Source: Carnegiea gigantea | Taxonomy: Eukaryota > Streptophyta > Magnoliopsida > Caryophyllales > Cactaceae | Direction: 5' to 3' | Assembly (NCBI GenBank): GCA_029747015.1 | Contig: JAKOGI010001548.1 | Span: 55,001-119,000, forward strand | Length of the DNA: 64,000 nucleotides | Made by a program: the position numbers and the translations under genes | Notes under the pieces: generated by a model | Told to the model about the DNA's origin: nothing | What the model saw: only the letters and a program-made list of their open reading frames with translations | Database searches by the model: none | Shown here: piece by piece, positions 12,526-26,204 of the stretch | Numbering within the stretch: position 1 is the stretch's first letter | Layout: each line of letters begins with the position of its first letter

Positions 12526-15500
12526 CAGAAGTTATATGGAATGTCCTCAATATGTTTACTTAGCCAATTATGAAATACATGAAATGGTGAAGAAGACAGA
12601 TAAAGAAAATTGAACACGTCATTCTTTTCCCCCTTTGGTACGGTCATGGTATCATATATAATTCTACTTACTACCCGTATAAGATAGAAGCATACATCTA
12701 TAAAAGTACTTCACAAGGCCACAACGAGTTACATTTCTGCCTAGTGGGTACATGATAATGATATTAGAGTAGGGACATAATCATTTGAATTTATTATAAG
12801 TAACTTATTACTAATTAATGTTGATAAGTATTAAAATTATAAAATAATCCGATCTCATTTAAGAAAAGTTTTCAAATTTTTTTCGTACATTTGTGCCGTT
12901 GTCAATTGACAAGTTGCATAAAATGACTAAAATCATTCCTACCAAAAACTTTCAATTATTAGCTAAGTTGATCTTTTCTTTTTACATATGTATTTATATA
13001 TGAATGTTTCTCATCTAAATAAGTAATGAGACGAAAGGAGATTGAACCACTCAACTATCCGACTAAAAGAAATAATCGGTCATAACTTTAACAATAATAA
13101 TTTGTGAATCAGTCTAATTTAAAAATAACAATTAAATGTTGTTAAACAAGCAGCTGATGACTAATAAAGCTTATAAAAACTGGTAAAATATATGCAATTT
13201 TCATTAAAACGATCACGAGTAATACCTGAATCTAAGAAATTTTGTGCATGTGTCCAGGTTATACATATATCAACGCCATGCATGTTACTTCTTCAATTTT
13301 CCAATTAATCAATCTAATATAAAAGATATTAGGCATTGCTAATATTCTTTGGGGGGTCTACAAAATTTTTTAAAAAAAGTTGATAATAAAATATTTCCGT
13401 TGACCAATAATGCATATGGCAGACTGATGTGATAGTACAGGGGATTATTTTTAATCAACCAAAAATGTATATAACTATTATTAATTAATAATAATGGTTG
13501 CTGCACGCACCAAAGGGACATTTTGTCTATTTTTAAAAGTATTTTTGGCAGTTAATTATAGAATAATATAACATATTCTAAATGGTCCATTCTTTGTTTG
13601 AAAATTACACAGTCTTGCTTGACTACTGGCTTTGAGGTGATGTCCAACCTAATTAAAATGCCCAACAAGAATAAGAATATGGTTAGCAATGGCATGAAAG
13701 CTTCATTTTTATTTTATGTTTTTGATTAGTTATTCTCGTTTACTTGAGCAATTGACCCACTACTAGTAACAGTGACATTAATTAGAACTAGATGACTTTG
13801 ACTTCACTTTATCCAAAATATAAAAAATGGTGTTTTTTTTTTCCAACTCTTTTTAGTTTTTCCCCACGGGAAGGTGATGGAATTACTTGTTAGGCTGAGA
13901 AATGAAGAATTTTTGGTCTTTTATGACGTCAAGTTATCACATTTAATTTTTTTCATGATAGCATTAAGTTAATTTTCTTTTCCATAGCAGCATTATATTT
14001 TTTAATTTTAGTTCATAGTGACACTAGAGGGCCTAATTGCCTCTTTAGCTGATTATACTCAATTTTGTGAAATTTTTTGGGCTATAAATGTCACATTGCT
14101 AAATAGAAAAGGGGAAAATGCCAAAAAAAGTGAATAAAACTCATATTTATTCATCCTCTTTATACTTCCCACTCTTTGATTCCTTGCGGAAGAATGCCAA
14201 ATTTCAAATGATTAGATAAAATCAAACATTTCTTCATGTTGTTTAGATGAAAAGCAAAAAAAAGGCGTGGACATTAAAACAAACCTTGAATAGCTCAAAA
14301 AATAAACAAAAAAATCAAGTAAACTGACTACTTAAATAATTAGTTTTTTTTAGTGGTCACTTTGAATTCAAATTGAAAAATATAATGCTATTAAAAAAAA
14401 AAAAAAACTTAACGACACTATAAAAAAAAGAATAATAACTTGATGCCACAAAATGCCAAGAACTCAACAAATGAAAAGTGAGGCAAATTAGGTGAAGCCA
14501 AAAATGTTACCTCACAAAAAAGAAAGTCCATATGCTGCTTTCTAACGCGGGCCTTTTTTGTTAAAATGGAGCTTAAAGTCTCAAAAGCCCTTTGTGTTAT
14601 GTCATATAACTCTTATGTGAATTTATTTTGTCTACGTTTATGTAAATTAGTCTTGTAACGTGAAGAAAAAAAATTGATGTATACTCATTTTGAATTTTGG
14701 TACAATTAGGTTTAATTGTTTTCGATTTTAGGTCAAATATGGATCAGCATATTCTACTCGAATTTCAGATCTTAGATCCATTTTTATTAGGTCTAATTTT
14801 GTACTTGGTCAAAATCAAGCACTTAGTAAAAGAATAAGATACAATAATACGAGTTAATAAAATAGAAATTGACCTTTCAAAAGCATGTTTCCTTTCCAAC
14901 CCATACCCGAGTCCGCAACGAGGGGATCTTTGTTCATATTTGTTTCAATTGCCCGTCAAAGTCCGCTGATAAGACCTCGAGAAAGTAAACATAGGAGCCG
15001 GAACAGGTTGTAAAGGTTTAATTAGGAAGTATAATCAAAACGACAGAATTTTGACAATACAAAAAAACGTTTTTTAAGCTCCAGACGTAAAAACGCATTT
15101 AGTCCACACGTGCTCCCAAAAAATAGGGGGATTCTCGCAACCCACAATCTTCAATGGTCACGCGCTCCTAAATTTTCTCCGCAAAATCAGATTAACTTCT
15201 TTCCATAAGCATAATTGTGAATCATTCTTTTCACAAAATGCTGCAGAAATAAATAAATTTATTAACACAAAAATACGAGAATTCTCACCAGCACTTGGTG
15301 CACAATGTCATCAATGTAACCATCCAATCATGCACTGGAGATCTTATGATATTACCCTTGAAGCAATTGTAAATCCCGGGTCAACATTTTTATTCATAAA
15401 TTCAGCTTCAGAAAAGGGAATGGATTTTCCTCAATGTTTTCTCTCCATAGGTGACAAAACTAAACTGCGTTTCCAATCAAACGGTATTGCTCGTTGGTAC

Positions 15501-15587
15501 CAAAATCATGGGAGAATAAAGAAGGAAGGCGTCGCAAACTACACTTACTGAACTACCAAAAGAATCTCTGAACTTTGATTCCAACAT
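12526..15587. other. intergenic, downstream of the Sam50 gene
   Basis: No gene or clear TE terminus recognised. The part nearest 15587 should hold the Sam50 3' UTR; a minus-strand AATAAA-like signal lies around 15250-15260. Confidence 0.5.
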
Positions 15588-18500
15588 TCACAAAGGAGCA
15601 GAGAAGCTGAACTGCACTCCAGTCTTCCCATGATCATACTCGAATTGCCTCACTACATGGCAATAATTAACCTGCACATTGAGAAAGGAGATAAAATTGG
15701 GGGACGCTTTCAACAAATGGATGGACATGAAAAGTGAACCATCAAAGCAGCGTAAAAGACAGATCCATGTATCTCAAAACAATCGTTCTTTCTATTTTGG
15801 GTTGCCTCACATTGAGTCTTATGCCCAACTGAAACCTATGGGTAGAGCTTCAAAGGCAGTGTTGATATAAAATTAAAAAAAAAAAAAAAGGAAATGAAAT
15901 CTCAGTATCAGAATGTCATCACCAAGGGGAGACGCCAGCCACACATTCCCTTATAAGTCATTTTTAGTGTTCTTGAAATATCTATTAGGAATTTAGTATG
16001 GAGAGGGCAACTATCAAATTTCTTATGTAACAATAACATAAATTGGACAAGAGGATTGACTCACCTCCATGCGGAACAGTTTTGTAGGAACAATGATCCC
16101 ACATCCAACAGTACTCCGGAAAGACTGCATGAAATTTTGCATTGAAAATTGTCGCCACTCATTCTCCGTTAGTTTGACGAGGTTGCCAGCATAAGCAAAC
16201 AAGTGGCCGTGGATCCCAGCTTGCCTGAACACCCTCAGGGGAAGGTCAAAGGAAAGGTCTGCAAAGGCAGCCACAGCAAGGTCTCCACCAATAGCATCCC
16301 TCTCAGGAACAGAGCTCGAATCACCATCAGATTTGTCTTTTGTCTGTCTTCGTAGCTCGGTAGGGCCGAGTCCCCTGCACTTGAACCCTAACAACGAACT
16401 AGGTCCTCCCAGTGAGCAAACAAGTGAAGAGTTGCCACCCATGAAGAATCTATCAGGCAAAGGTGATGGCCTCTCCAAGAATCCTTTCCCCCAAGGAAAA
16501 ATCACACCAGCAGATGCCCCAACATTAAGTGCAGTATGAAAAAATCCCAAAGGAAATGCATACCGCAAATCAAACTCCTGTTGACAAAATTCAAAACAGG
16601 AAAGTTGGGTGAAAATGTTCATGTACCAACGAAAAGAACAGGCCTTAGATCACTATAATAAAGTATAATAACATCAACAAGGATAAGGGGGAAACAAAAA
16701 AACCAGTATCTTCAAGCCCATAGAAAAATCATGCATCGACGTACCACCAAGTCACTAGACAGATGGAATTTCTCATCATATGATAATTGCACATCTTATC
16801 ACTGTTCTTCACCAGATGCCCAAAGCTAAGCCTTGGTACCAAGTACCAACCCCCTAAATAGATTAATATCTATTATCAGACTACTTTTATGACAAACGCT
16901 CTTGTCTGCACTTCATAGTTTCTCAATCTGTCACTTTCCAATATTCTAACATATCCAATGCAATCCTTGTTAAAACTGCAACTTCTATTGATGTCAGCCC
17001 CTTGTTTGTCATCCGTCGTTGAATTTGCTAGCAATTTCCATGTAGAGATGGAGATGAACATTAACTTGTCCTAGTTGATCATTCAAGATAGCCTCATCTC
17101 TGCTATGAATTTAAGTTAGGCATACGCCATCCCTCACTTGATGGATAAATCATAATGAATATTGACTTAATCTCCAAATATAAAAAGCCCTTAAAAGGAC
17201 AGAGATGGGATCATGGTTTTAAAATACCATTACTGGACAAGAAGATCGACCTAAGCCCACCCAATGCTTTTATAAGACGCCCAGTCAACATAAACATTAT
17301 GTATTATGTGCATATTGGTGATATGCTACAAGGCAAACATGTCAGAATCATTAGCAGTGCCCACAATAGTGTTTGAAGAAAGGCGAAGCACCGAGGGGGG
17401 GGGGGGTTCGTCATATTCTTCAATGTTTGTAGGATGATGCCAAAGTAGCCACATCTGAGTCAAAGTATGTAATGTGTCCAACATGAGTGCTCCACGGCCG
17501 AATCAAACAGTTGGGAGTTATAATGCAGTTTCAGAAACTTGAAAAACACGAAGCAACTGCACTGTCATGATCACAGAGGACTGCAAGTTCTATGATTTAT
17601 CTAGTCAATGCACTTAAAAGAAGACATTAGATAATGCCAAGCAAGAAATTTTAAACTATATTTTCTGTTTCTTTTTCCCCCTCTCCCCACCATATTGTGA
17701 CGTAGGAGGGTATCTTTGGAAGGAAAGCAAAAAAGGAGAATGACATGTTAATTCAGCAGGCTATATTTTGGAGCATTTGGCAAGAGAGAAACAAAAGAGT
17801 CCTCAATGTTGTGGAGACACCTGTTTAGCACCTTAAAGATAATCAAATGAAGGGTGTCTTCAGTAAAAGTAGCTGATCTAGAAGTGGCTACCTGTTTTAT
17901 ATGAGTTAACTGGTTAACTAGTGGATAGAGGTTAAGTAGGATAGGGCCGTGGTCCGGTGTTTACCCAGTTGCTTAAAACAAAAGTTTTAGACGAGATGAT
18001 ATTCAAGTAGAACCGGGTAGTGGTTAGCTATAAGATTTATGATGAATGTAAAATGATTTAAAAGCACATCATCATCGTCATCATCACAAATTCACAATCT
18101 TCCTGCATTTACTGAAATCCTTTTTTTTTTTTTCAATTACCCTTGATCATCAGTGATCATCACTTAAATGCTGCCCAAAAAATGAAAAAAGTGCTCTTCA
18201 CTGGACTACGGTGTGAGAAGGGGCCATATCATTGCTCATCTGTTCGGTATGAAACTTCACCCTCCCTTGCTAAATGCACAGTAAACAATTGATGTGATGG
18301 GCGAATTTCGGGTGTGCTCTTACAGATAGTTAAGGCAATGAGCTATCAACACCCTCCCCCCAACCCACCCCCCCAAAAAAAGGTTATGAGAAAAGATTCA
18401 TGGTTTAGAAAAAAAGAAATAGGATGAGGGAGTTCCAAGTGAAATAGTGGAGAGAGAAGTTTTAGGTCAGGGCAGAAGGAACAGAAGGAACAAGGAGAAT

Positions 18501-21500
18501 GAAGAAAGCTACAGATATAGGTTTGGGTTTATATGAAGGGCATTTGATTGCTACTTAGTAAGACAACAAGGATACGTTCGGTAGAAAATTATGACCTCTA
18601 ACACTCCAAGCAACGGTTGCTGAAATGCTAAGTTCCATAAGATTTGTAAAAAAATGACTATCTCAACCATTAACCACTACCTCAAAAACTAATATGCCAA
18701 ACACCTTTAATTTGGAATCTTTAGTGATTTGAATGGGTCAAACCAATAACCTCTACCTCAACTGCTAATAAGAAACACACCCAAAGACTTGCTATATAAG
18801 GGATGATGCGAATAGTTGCTACTCTTCTTTGATCTTGTAGTTTTTGTGGATTGGCTCTACAGTCTATAATGGATGTATGTAATCCTTTTTGTAGGATGCC
18901 AGCTTGCATCCACCTTTGGCTCACAAGTCACGACATACTTCTGAAATTCTACTTTCCTTACCAAAAAGATATATTTTCTCACCCTGCCTCTCCACTGTCG
19001 GAAGACTGCTGGAGACAGGAATTCCAACTTCAAAGCATTTACGAGGTTCCAATTGGCTATCTCCAAAGACGAACCACTAACTATTTAGTTCAAATAAGTC
19101 GAATTCAACTCAAAAACAGTTTAGGTAAGTGTGTCTCAGTTAAGTTGAAATGAGCCCAGGTAAGCATATCTAAGTTGACGTTTACATTATTACATTACTG
19201 GTTGCATATCTCAATTGCCATATAATAGAGATAAAATCATTTTAGCCAAATTAAAATTAAATAGGTTCACTTAAGTTCAGTTCCAAGTAAACAAGTTCAG
19301 ATAATTCACATCAGATACGTTCAACAAAAATAGCTTGAAAAGAAAGGCCCTTAAAATATTTCAAACACATGATCATGCAGTGGTCAATTTGTAGAAAACT
19401 TATTGTAATAAAGAGGAGTTGTTGTTGCTTGATTGTGTTGCATGAGATATTCCTTTGCAGACAAGCACCTTACAAACAAGGGAAAGAAAAGAGAAGCTTC
19501 CCAGAATATCAACCCCATTAGGTTCTTCTAAGCCATCGGCTAGGAGAAGAGAACGTCCCTATCTATGTATGGTTTCAAGGATGGGTGTGTGTGTACTTGG
19601 GAAAATTTGGTAGGGGGAAAAAAATGCAACGAACAAAATATGAAGAGCCAAAAGTTCTCACAACAATTTTCCTCTTGGTTTTAGAACGAAAGTTATGTTT
19701 ATCTTGTAATGACTCCGCTTCCCACCAGATTCTTCACCAATTATTCCCTACTTCTTTTAATCTGAACATCAGGGTAGAATTTGCTTTCCTCATTTTATTT
19801 TTCCGTACTATTTCTTTCCATCAAATCGTCCTAGTGCCCAAACACAGTTCAAGAAATGAAACATAGGCCTTATCAACTATATTCATACATAAAGGAAAGG
19901 GATCACATTGACACTTGAGAACAGTGAAATACCATTTGAACCAACTCTTGACAGAAAACTACAGGGCACAGAGGGGAAAAAGCATAACATCATACCTGGC
20001 GGACAAAACGAGTGCTTCGTATATCAGGATAAAGACCAGCTAATAAAGTAGTAGAACTAAAAGCATATCCTTGAGTGGGTCTCACAAGCGAATCCCTGCT
20101 ATCAACTTTAAATGTATACTTAAAAGAGGATACAAGACTGTGTCCCAACTGCCTCCTCACTGACATTCCTGCCATTTGTAAAGGATCCGTTATTGTACGC
20201 CATGTCAAATTGCACAATAATTCATGATTCCTTGTTGATAATAAGCCAAGGCCAAGGCCTAACGCTTGTTCTTTGTAGGAGGAGGACTTTAACCAATCTT
20301 GACAGAGTAGAGATACTCGAGCAAATACAGGAGTGGCCCAATGTCTGAGTCTGGGCAATGAAACACCAGCACTAACCTCTGTTGTCTGATCCCAACCATA
20401 AGATACAAATCCGTCCCAAAGATCAGCAAAACCAAACAGGTTTCTCAGCTTCAATCCTCCTCCAAGGGTCAGAGATCTAGCCTATAAAAGCATTATCCGA
20501 TGTTAGTACGTAAAGTCACACCTACAACAATCATCGGTACAAATGAGAGATGCAGACAAGCATATGTTTATATACACTAAAAGAGATCTACAGGTGTGCC
20601 GAGGCCTATCATCCGGACAAGTCACATACCACGAAATTTAAATTCCTCTCCCTTTGTTCTGCAACATCAGAAAATGCACACCCAGTACATACAGCCATAA
20701 AGGAATATCTACCAATTACTTTCCCATTTCTCTGGCCACACAGTAATATGCCTCTCAAAATTAAAAAGAAAGGCCAGTTTATAAGCAACCTCACAGTTCA
20801 CGTAATAAAGAAAAATTTGGTTTGTTGAAGTCCTGTGTCCTGCTAATTTAGCTCTTGTCATGAATTCTACATTTCGTGGGAGAGTTTATACATGCTTTTA
20901 TCTTTCCACAGGGCCACCAAAATTCGCCATCTCCCTCAGAATTGATCATTAAAGTCTAACCAACTAACTACACTTTGGGATGTGTTTCAAGCTATAAAGA
21001 CATACATGACAAACCCATGGTTCTAAACCTTTGATGTTTCTTTTCTCCTGCAATTCTAATAAATTGAAGCTATCAAGCTACTCAATTCATAGAAGAAGCT
21101 CAAGAGCCTGTACGTGAAGAGAAAGTCAAAACTCCCAAGAGTAAGATTGTAAAGACTATCATACTAGATCTAGCGCTGTCTCCACGAATACCAAGGGAGG
21201 GCTTCTACAAAGCTCTCATCCAAATGTAAAGCACATTCTATATTGAATCATAAATTCAGTCTTTTCTTTTCTTTTTGTTTCTTTTAGATGGGTAAATTTT
21301 ATACACATACACAGCCCAGGAAGAATCGAACCTTGATCTTCCTTTTGGAATCCCATCATTTTACCACTGGACTACCCCCAAAGGACATTATCAATTCAGA
21401 TGTTTCACATGATCCAGGTTTTGATTTTGATTTTGATTATAAATTGATTTAGATCTTTATATCCTTATTTATGGATTTCCTATATGTTGATCATAATCTA

Positions 21501-22591
21501 AAATCCAACTTTGGGCATGAGTATGGATTCTCCAGTTTGCCCAAAATAATGCCTTCCAACACATAACAATACGACGCTAAACAAATCAATAATAGCGATA
21601 TAAATGCATTCAGCTAAAGGAGATTTCAGGAAGGGAACTGCATCCCAGTAGCATTAACTCGTTTCTCCACAAGATTACTACTACGGCGTTACTCCTCATA
21701 ATCCATGAACAAGAGTTTAGATAAACATGACACCGAGTAATCACAACACCCAGTTCTTCAGAGGCGTGAAACCCCCATCGGAAGTTTGGAACCTCTTTCT
21801 ATCAACAACTTATGTAGTCGAATCATTCCACACTGCTAGTCTGCTACCACAAATTTCAGTAGAAAAAATTACATTCCTTTCACAGATTTTACGTGCTTGT
21901 CAGCTGCACAAAATCATGGCAATACAACAATCAATATGTCAAGGTCAAAGTCTCGACAAATGAAAATGCATTCGATTTATTTCTACACCATATCAACCAC
22001 CTCACTCGAACACACTAATCAAAACCCACACAAAATCAGCAAACACAAAACCAAAACACTCAGAAAAGAAATCGGAATTACCCCAGGCTTAGTAAAGAGC
22101 GCAATTTCACCAGCAAGAGGACGCTTGATCTCGGAAACCTCAACAACAACATTCGCAGTTCCAGGAAGCTCTGGCGGGCCTGCATCGACCATTAGGCTAA
22201 TAGAATCAAAGATTTCGAGCTGCCTAAGTCGAGCATTAGCAATGGCGGCAGCCTGAAAAATCTCCTGAAGAGTATTCGCTTTTTTCAACTCATCAACAAT
22301 CTCGGCTTCGATCACAGAGTTCTTAGTCTTGGTATTCCCTTTGATAATCACATCATGAACTCTTAGGGTTACAGGTTCCGACTTCAATCGATTCATCAGC
22401 TTCATCATCTTTGCTTTGTCCGACTGCAGCTTGGACTTCGCCGTCGCCGGAGCTTCCACTTCTTCTTCTTCTTCTTCTTCTTCCTCTCCCTCCGATTCAT
22501 CGTCCTCTTCGTCTTCGTATTGTTCGTCGCCGGCGAGAGGATCGCCGGAGTTTGGCGAGTCGTCGTGGAGGTCGCCGGATGAGACGGCCAT
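15588..22591 (-). CDS. SAM50: Sam50/Omp85-family outer-membrane beta-barrel assembly protein
   Basis: Four exons on the minus strand: 22082-22591, 19996-20481, 16065-16577 and 15588-15671. All introns are GT-AG and phase 0; the CDS is 1593 nt, 530 aa, close to plant Sam50 (about 520 aa). The N terminus is very acidic (residues about 22-47, a run of Glu). A POTRA-like domain follows (about 73-160), with VTLRVHDVIIKGNTKTKNSV, IFDSISLMVDAGPPELPGT and NVVVEVSE. Residues 171-530 form the beta-barrel: SLTLGGGLKLRNLFGFADLW, VSLPRLRHWATPVFARVSL, RPTQGYAF, LGGPSSLLGFKCRGLGP (the Omp85 RGF-type loop motif) and the last strand VQFSFSAPL at the C terminus. Sam50 is the core of the mitochondrial SAM complex, which folds beta-barrel precursors such as VDAC and Tom40 into the outer membrane. 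TOC75/OEP80 are distant relatives, but the fit here is to Sam50. No breaks in the frame. Confidence 0.95.
16578..19995 (-). other. intron 2 of the Sam50 gene (3.4 kb)
   Basis: The donor GTATGA follows codon FVRQ and the acceptor is TTGTCAACAG. The intron holds a GC-rich PIF-type terminus at 16631-16644, a G13 homopolymer near 17394-17406 and a possible small MITE near 18571-18711 (GGATACGTTCGGTA and GCCAAACACC ends). No intact gene inside; open frames at 17155-17376 and 18851-19153 have no recognisable motifs. Confidence 0.8.
16631..16644. mobile_element. solitary PIF/Harbinger-type MITE terminus
   Basis: GAAAAGAACAGGCC followed by TTA, identical to the right terminus of the MITE at 9835-10213. 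It sits about 55 bp upstream of the intron-2 acceptor. The element body would extend toward exon 3, which is intact, so only the end remains or the element is truncated. Confidence 0.4.
21260..21388 (-). mobile_element. tRNA-derived SINE in intron 1 of the Sam50 gene
   Basis: Read on the minus strand it has a Pol III A box-like TAGTCCAGTGGT and a B box GGTTCGATTC about 35 nt downstream, then a short body and an A-rich tail (AAAAGAAACAAAAAGAAAAG). AATTCAG occurs at both flanks (about 21253-21259 and 21393-21399), a plausible TSD. The cloverleaf is not complete, so this is a SINE and not a functional tRNA gene. Confidence 0.55.
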
Positions 22592-23330
22592 AGCTGAGGA
22601 GAGAGAAAGAGCCAGAGAGCGAATGGCGAGATTCTGGGTTTAGTGACGAGCAACTTGCGCCGGAAATTGAATCGCAATTTTTTTGGGTTTTTTTTTTTGC
22701 TCTTTTTCTTGGTGAAGGGGTTTTGTTCTTCAGGCCCATTTATTTTGGTCTTCTTTTTTTTGGGGGGCCTTGGAAACATTTTGGTCACTCTTGACACCTT
22801 AAACAGGATGTTACAGCCTTTCTCAACAGTACCACCCCAGCCCATAATCACTAGGCCATCCACGAAGGTCACTTAATTTGGATTCGTTTTAGGCGAGTTT
22901 ATGGCCATGTCGTCTTTGAATTAATTATATTTTCCTTCATTTTGAGTACACTTAAGAACCAATGTGAAATTCGAACGGAATGATTCGAGTTCTTACTTAA
23001 ACTCACATTCGAAATAAGCCAACCTAATTTAGACCGGAATTCAAATTGATTCATGCCAAACACAACTCAGCCCAAGCTTTTTCCTCCAAAAGTGGTTTCT
23101 TTACAAGACAAGTTTTGTTGGACTAAATACTAGTTGCTCTGAAATTGGCCCAAACTGAAATTAATCTGACTCAAATTTAATTCACTAGAAATGCCATGAA
23201 CCTAAACATAACTAGCCCAAAGGTTAATCAAATGGCCCTTTTGCTGAGCTTAGATTTGAGTTAGAACTGGTTATTTTATGATTGGGAAAATTGACATTAG
23301 GTGCACCACCATCACCTTTCATAAATATAT
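22592..23330. promoter_or_regulatory. upstream region and leader of the Sam50 gene
   Basis: Begins with a GA-rich leader (GAGAGAGAAAGAGCC type on the plus strand) next to the start codon, then T-rich tracts. No TATA box can be chosen with confidence. Overlapping open frames here are shadows of the acidic first exon and leader. Confidence 0.4.
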
Positions 23331-23474
23331 TAATGGCTCGTTTGGTATCATGTAATCAAAGTGGTAATGCATTCAAAATGTTAATGATGACTCCATTATC
23401 ATATTCAGTTACCACTAAGGTATGTAATCAAGAATATATTGTAATCATATTTACCTCAATCTATTTAAATACAA

Positions 23475-25383
23475 CTAGTATAAACCCGTGCTATGCACGG
23501 TTTATGATGAAATAGATCAGTATAACATATGTACTTTTGAAAAATTATAAAATTATCACTACATACATAATTGATATTATAACTTTTAAAAAAACTATAA
23601 GGGATTTTTAAAAAATAAAAATAAAAAGGTTTTCCCACTAGATAATAGGATCATCATTCGTCTTTTGTCATGTGTATGCAAAATCTTAGGGGATTTTTTT
23701 TTAGGGATATCTTAACTTTGATTGCAGCATTTTAGAATTTTTCAAAGATTATCATGTTTTCTTTTAATTGAATGATTTTTGTAGATAATAGGATTATCAT
23801 GTATTCGTTGTCACATATGACTGAAATTATGAACTTTTTTTGGGAAAAATAGGAACAAATGGGCATATTTTAAATAAAAAATTAATTGATTTAATGGCGT
23901 ATCATTTGTTTTTCCCCCTAGATATAGGATTATCATATCATTTATCACATATATAACTAGAAATATCGGTATTTTTAAAAAAATTAGTAATAAAGAATTT
24001 TTTTTGGGCAGAAGGTGCATTATTTTCTAAGATAAAATCGATGGCTTAGATTTAAAAGATGACTAACTTTTCTGGCTAAAATTATATCAAATCACGCAAA
24101 TCGCTCCTATTAGCACTTCATGATTTTTGAAAGCTTATCATAATTTTTTAAGTGCTTGCAGTTTTTTTTTTTTTTTTTGGATAGTAGGATTATCATGTTT
24201 ACATATAAACAAAACTATGAAGAATTTTAGAAAATAAAAATAAATAGGTATTTTACTTGAATAATGTAAGTTTTTTTTTTTGAATTTACTGAATAAATAA
24301 TTGCATAGGTTTTTTTCCTAGATCATAGAATTATCATTTATTTTTTATCATATATATCCAAAACCATGGGTTATTTTAAAAGAGAAATAAAAGAATCTCT
24401 TAGCTTTAAAAATCAACATCTTAGATTTAATGAATAAATATTTTTAAAGGTTAAGATTACATCAAATTCTGCAAATCCCTCAATTGTAGCATTTTAGGAT
24501 TTTACAAAGATTATCACTTTTTATTTAACTGCTAGGGATTTTTTTTAGGTAATGAATAAATGTAACTGCCTAGATTTTTTTTATATATAATAAGATATCA
24601 TCTATCCTTCATCATGTGTATCCAAAATTATTTGGGGTTTTTTAAATGAAGATAAAGGGATATTTTATTTTTAAAATTGTTTGTTTAGATATGATGAATA
24701 AATAATTTTTATAGCTAAGATTAAACCAAAGTTTGCAAATCACTTTAAGTTACTACATTTTAGAGGTTTTCAAATATTATTATTAATATAGCATATACAC
24801 AGATGACATGAAAATTAAATTTACCTCAACATAGCAGGAAAAATGGCGCAAAGAGGAGGGGGTCACCCTATATGGTTTTACTTTTCTAAAAACAATACTA
24901 ATTTATTCTCATTTGGTCATTCCCGTTTAGTTGGGCGGCAATTAGATTTTTAGAGAGAGAAAGAAGAAAGAGAGAGGGAGAAGTGAGTGTGCTTGTGAAT
25001 GTGAAGTAAGTTAAGTGAACCAAGTCCCATAAATTTTTTACCTCAAAAACTTTTAATTTTCAGTAGTTAGATTTTTTTACATTTCTAACCTCTTAGACTC
25101 CTCTTACTGCTAACATATTTGATAATAGTTAAATAATTATGAATTTTCTTTTTAAAAAATTAAATAGAATAAGGTTTGGTAGTTGTAAAGTGTGGATATT
25201 AAAATGATCATTGATCTAACGGTTATTTTTTCTTTTAATAATTCTTTTTTTAAATTACAATAGTTTTTTTTAAGGAAATCTAATGGTGACCATTAAAAAC
25301 ACCATTAATCAAACGGTTGAGAACTTCTAATCTTTGAGAATTTAGATAAATCATAGGGCCCATAAAATTACTATTAGATCTTT

Positions 25384-25461
<78 letters not shown>

Positions 25462-25713
25462 CCATAATTCTTATTTCCACAATTATAGAATTATACTTCA
25501 TGAGATTATACTTTCTTACGATAATTTCCTTAATAATATTTTTTTTCCCTTATTGCTGTGCAAGAGATTTGAAAATTAGAAAATAATTTTTTTCAACAAT
25601 CTGATGGTTGTGATGAGGAGAGAGAATGAATCCAAGGCTTCAAAATCTCTAACTAATGAGAATGCAAGAAAATTCCACATCACCACAACATTGCTTTTAT
25701 TATATAGTATAGA
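23475..25713 (-). mobile_element. complete non-autonomous Helitron, 2.24 kb
   Basis: On the minus strand it starts TCTATACTATATAATAAAAG (5' TC at 25713) and ends with the hairpin CCGTGCATAGCACGG, 8 bp before the terminal CTAG (23478 to 23475). The flanking bases are A at the 5' side and T at the 3' side, the canonical Helitron AT insertion. No Rep/helicase coding. The interior carries a series of related segments (GATAATAGGATTATCAT type) near 23641, 23784, 23921, 24179, 24321 and 24583, spaced about 140 bp or twice that. Confidence 0.85.
25385..25459. repeat. (AT)n(AG)n microsatellite inside the Helitron
   Basis: About 18 bp of AT followed by about 57 bp of uninterrupted AG. Confidence 0.9.
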
Positions 25714-25967
25714 TTACTTGGTTTTTCCTAAACTGTTATAATTACATACTTTTGAATCAAAGTCTAACAAACTACAAATTATTATATCTCGGGACTTTCT
25801 CCCTCTTCTCACCATTGTCTGTCCTCTGTTTCACATTTCTTAGTACACCACCTCATTTTACAGGTTTGAAACCCCCTTATCCCTCTTCACCATTATCTCC
25901 ACATTAGATTAAGTTTAACGCAGATCATGATCATATTATTGTAATTGCATTGTTGTATGTTTTGGAC

Positions 25968-25971
<4 letters not shown>

Positions 25972-26023
<52 letters not shown>

Positions 26024-26068
26024 TCATCATCATCATAATCATTGTTATCATCATTATCATCATCATCT
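25972..26068. repeat. (CT)n followed by (ATC)n microsatellite
   Basis: About 48 bp of CT, then about 48 bp of imperfect ATC/ATT units. Confidence 0.9.
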
Positions 26069-26204
26069 CTCTCTACTTGCTAAACTTGAACAATATTACA
26101 TTATTGCAAATTAGAGGAAATGGAGTGAAGTCAATCTGATTATGTGAAGCATCGTAGGAATGATGATAATATATTGAAGGATAATTATCAACAAAGTTGC
26201 AAAT

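Noticed and set aside
21300..21390. tRNA gene
   Set aside because: A and B boxes are present but acceptor and anticodon stems cannot be completed, and it has an A-rich tail and flanking repeats, so it is a SINE.
22405..22876. Several overlapping open frames near the Sam50 start
   Set aside because: They are shadows of the acidic Glu-rich exon 1 and of the GA/T-rich leader in other frames.
25280..26139. Ser-Leu repeat open frames
   Set aside because: Translations of the (AG)n and (CT)n microsatellites.
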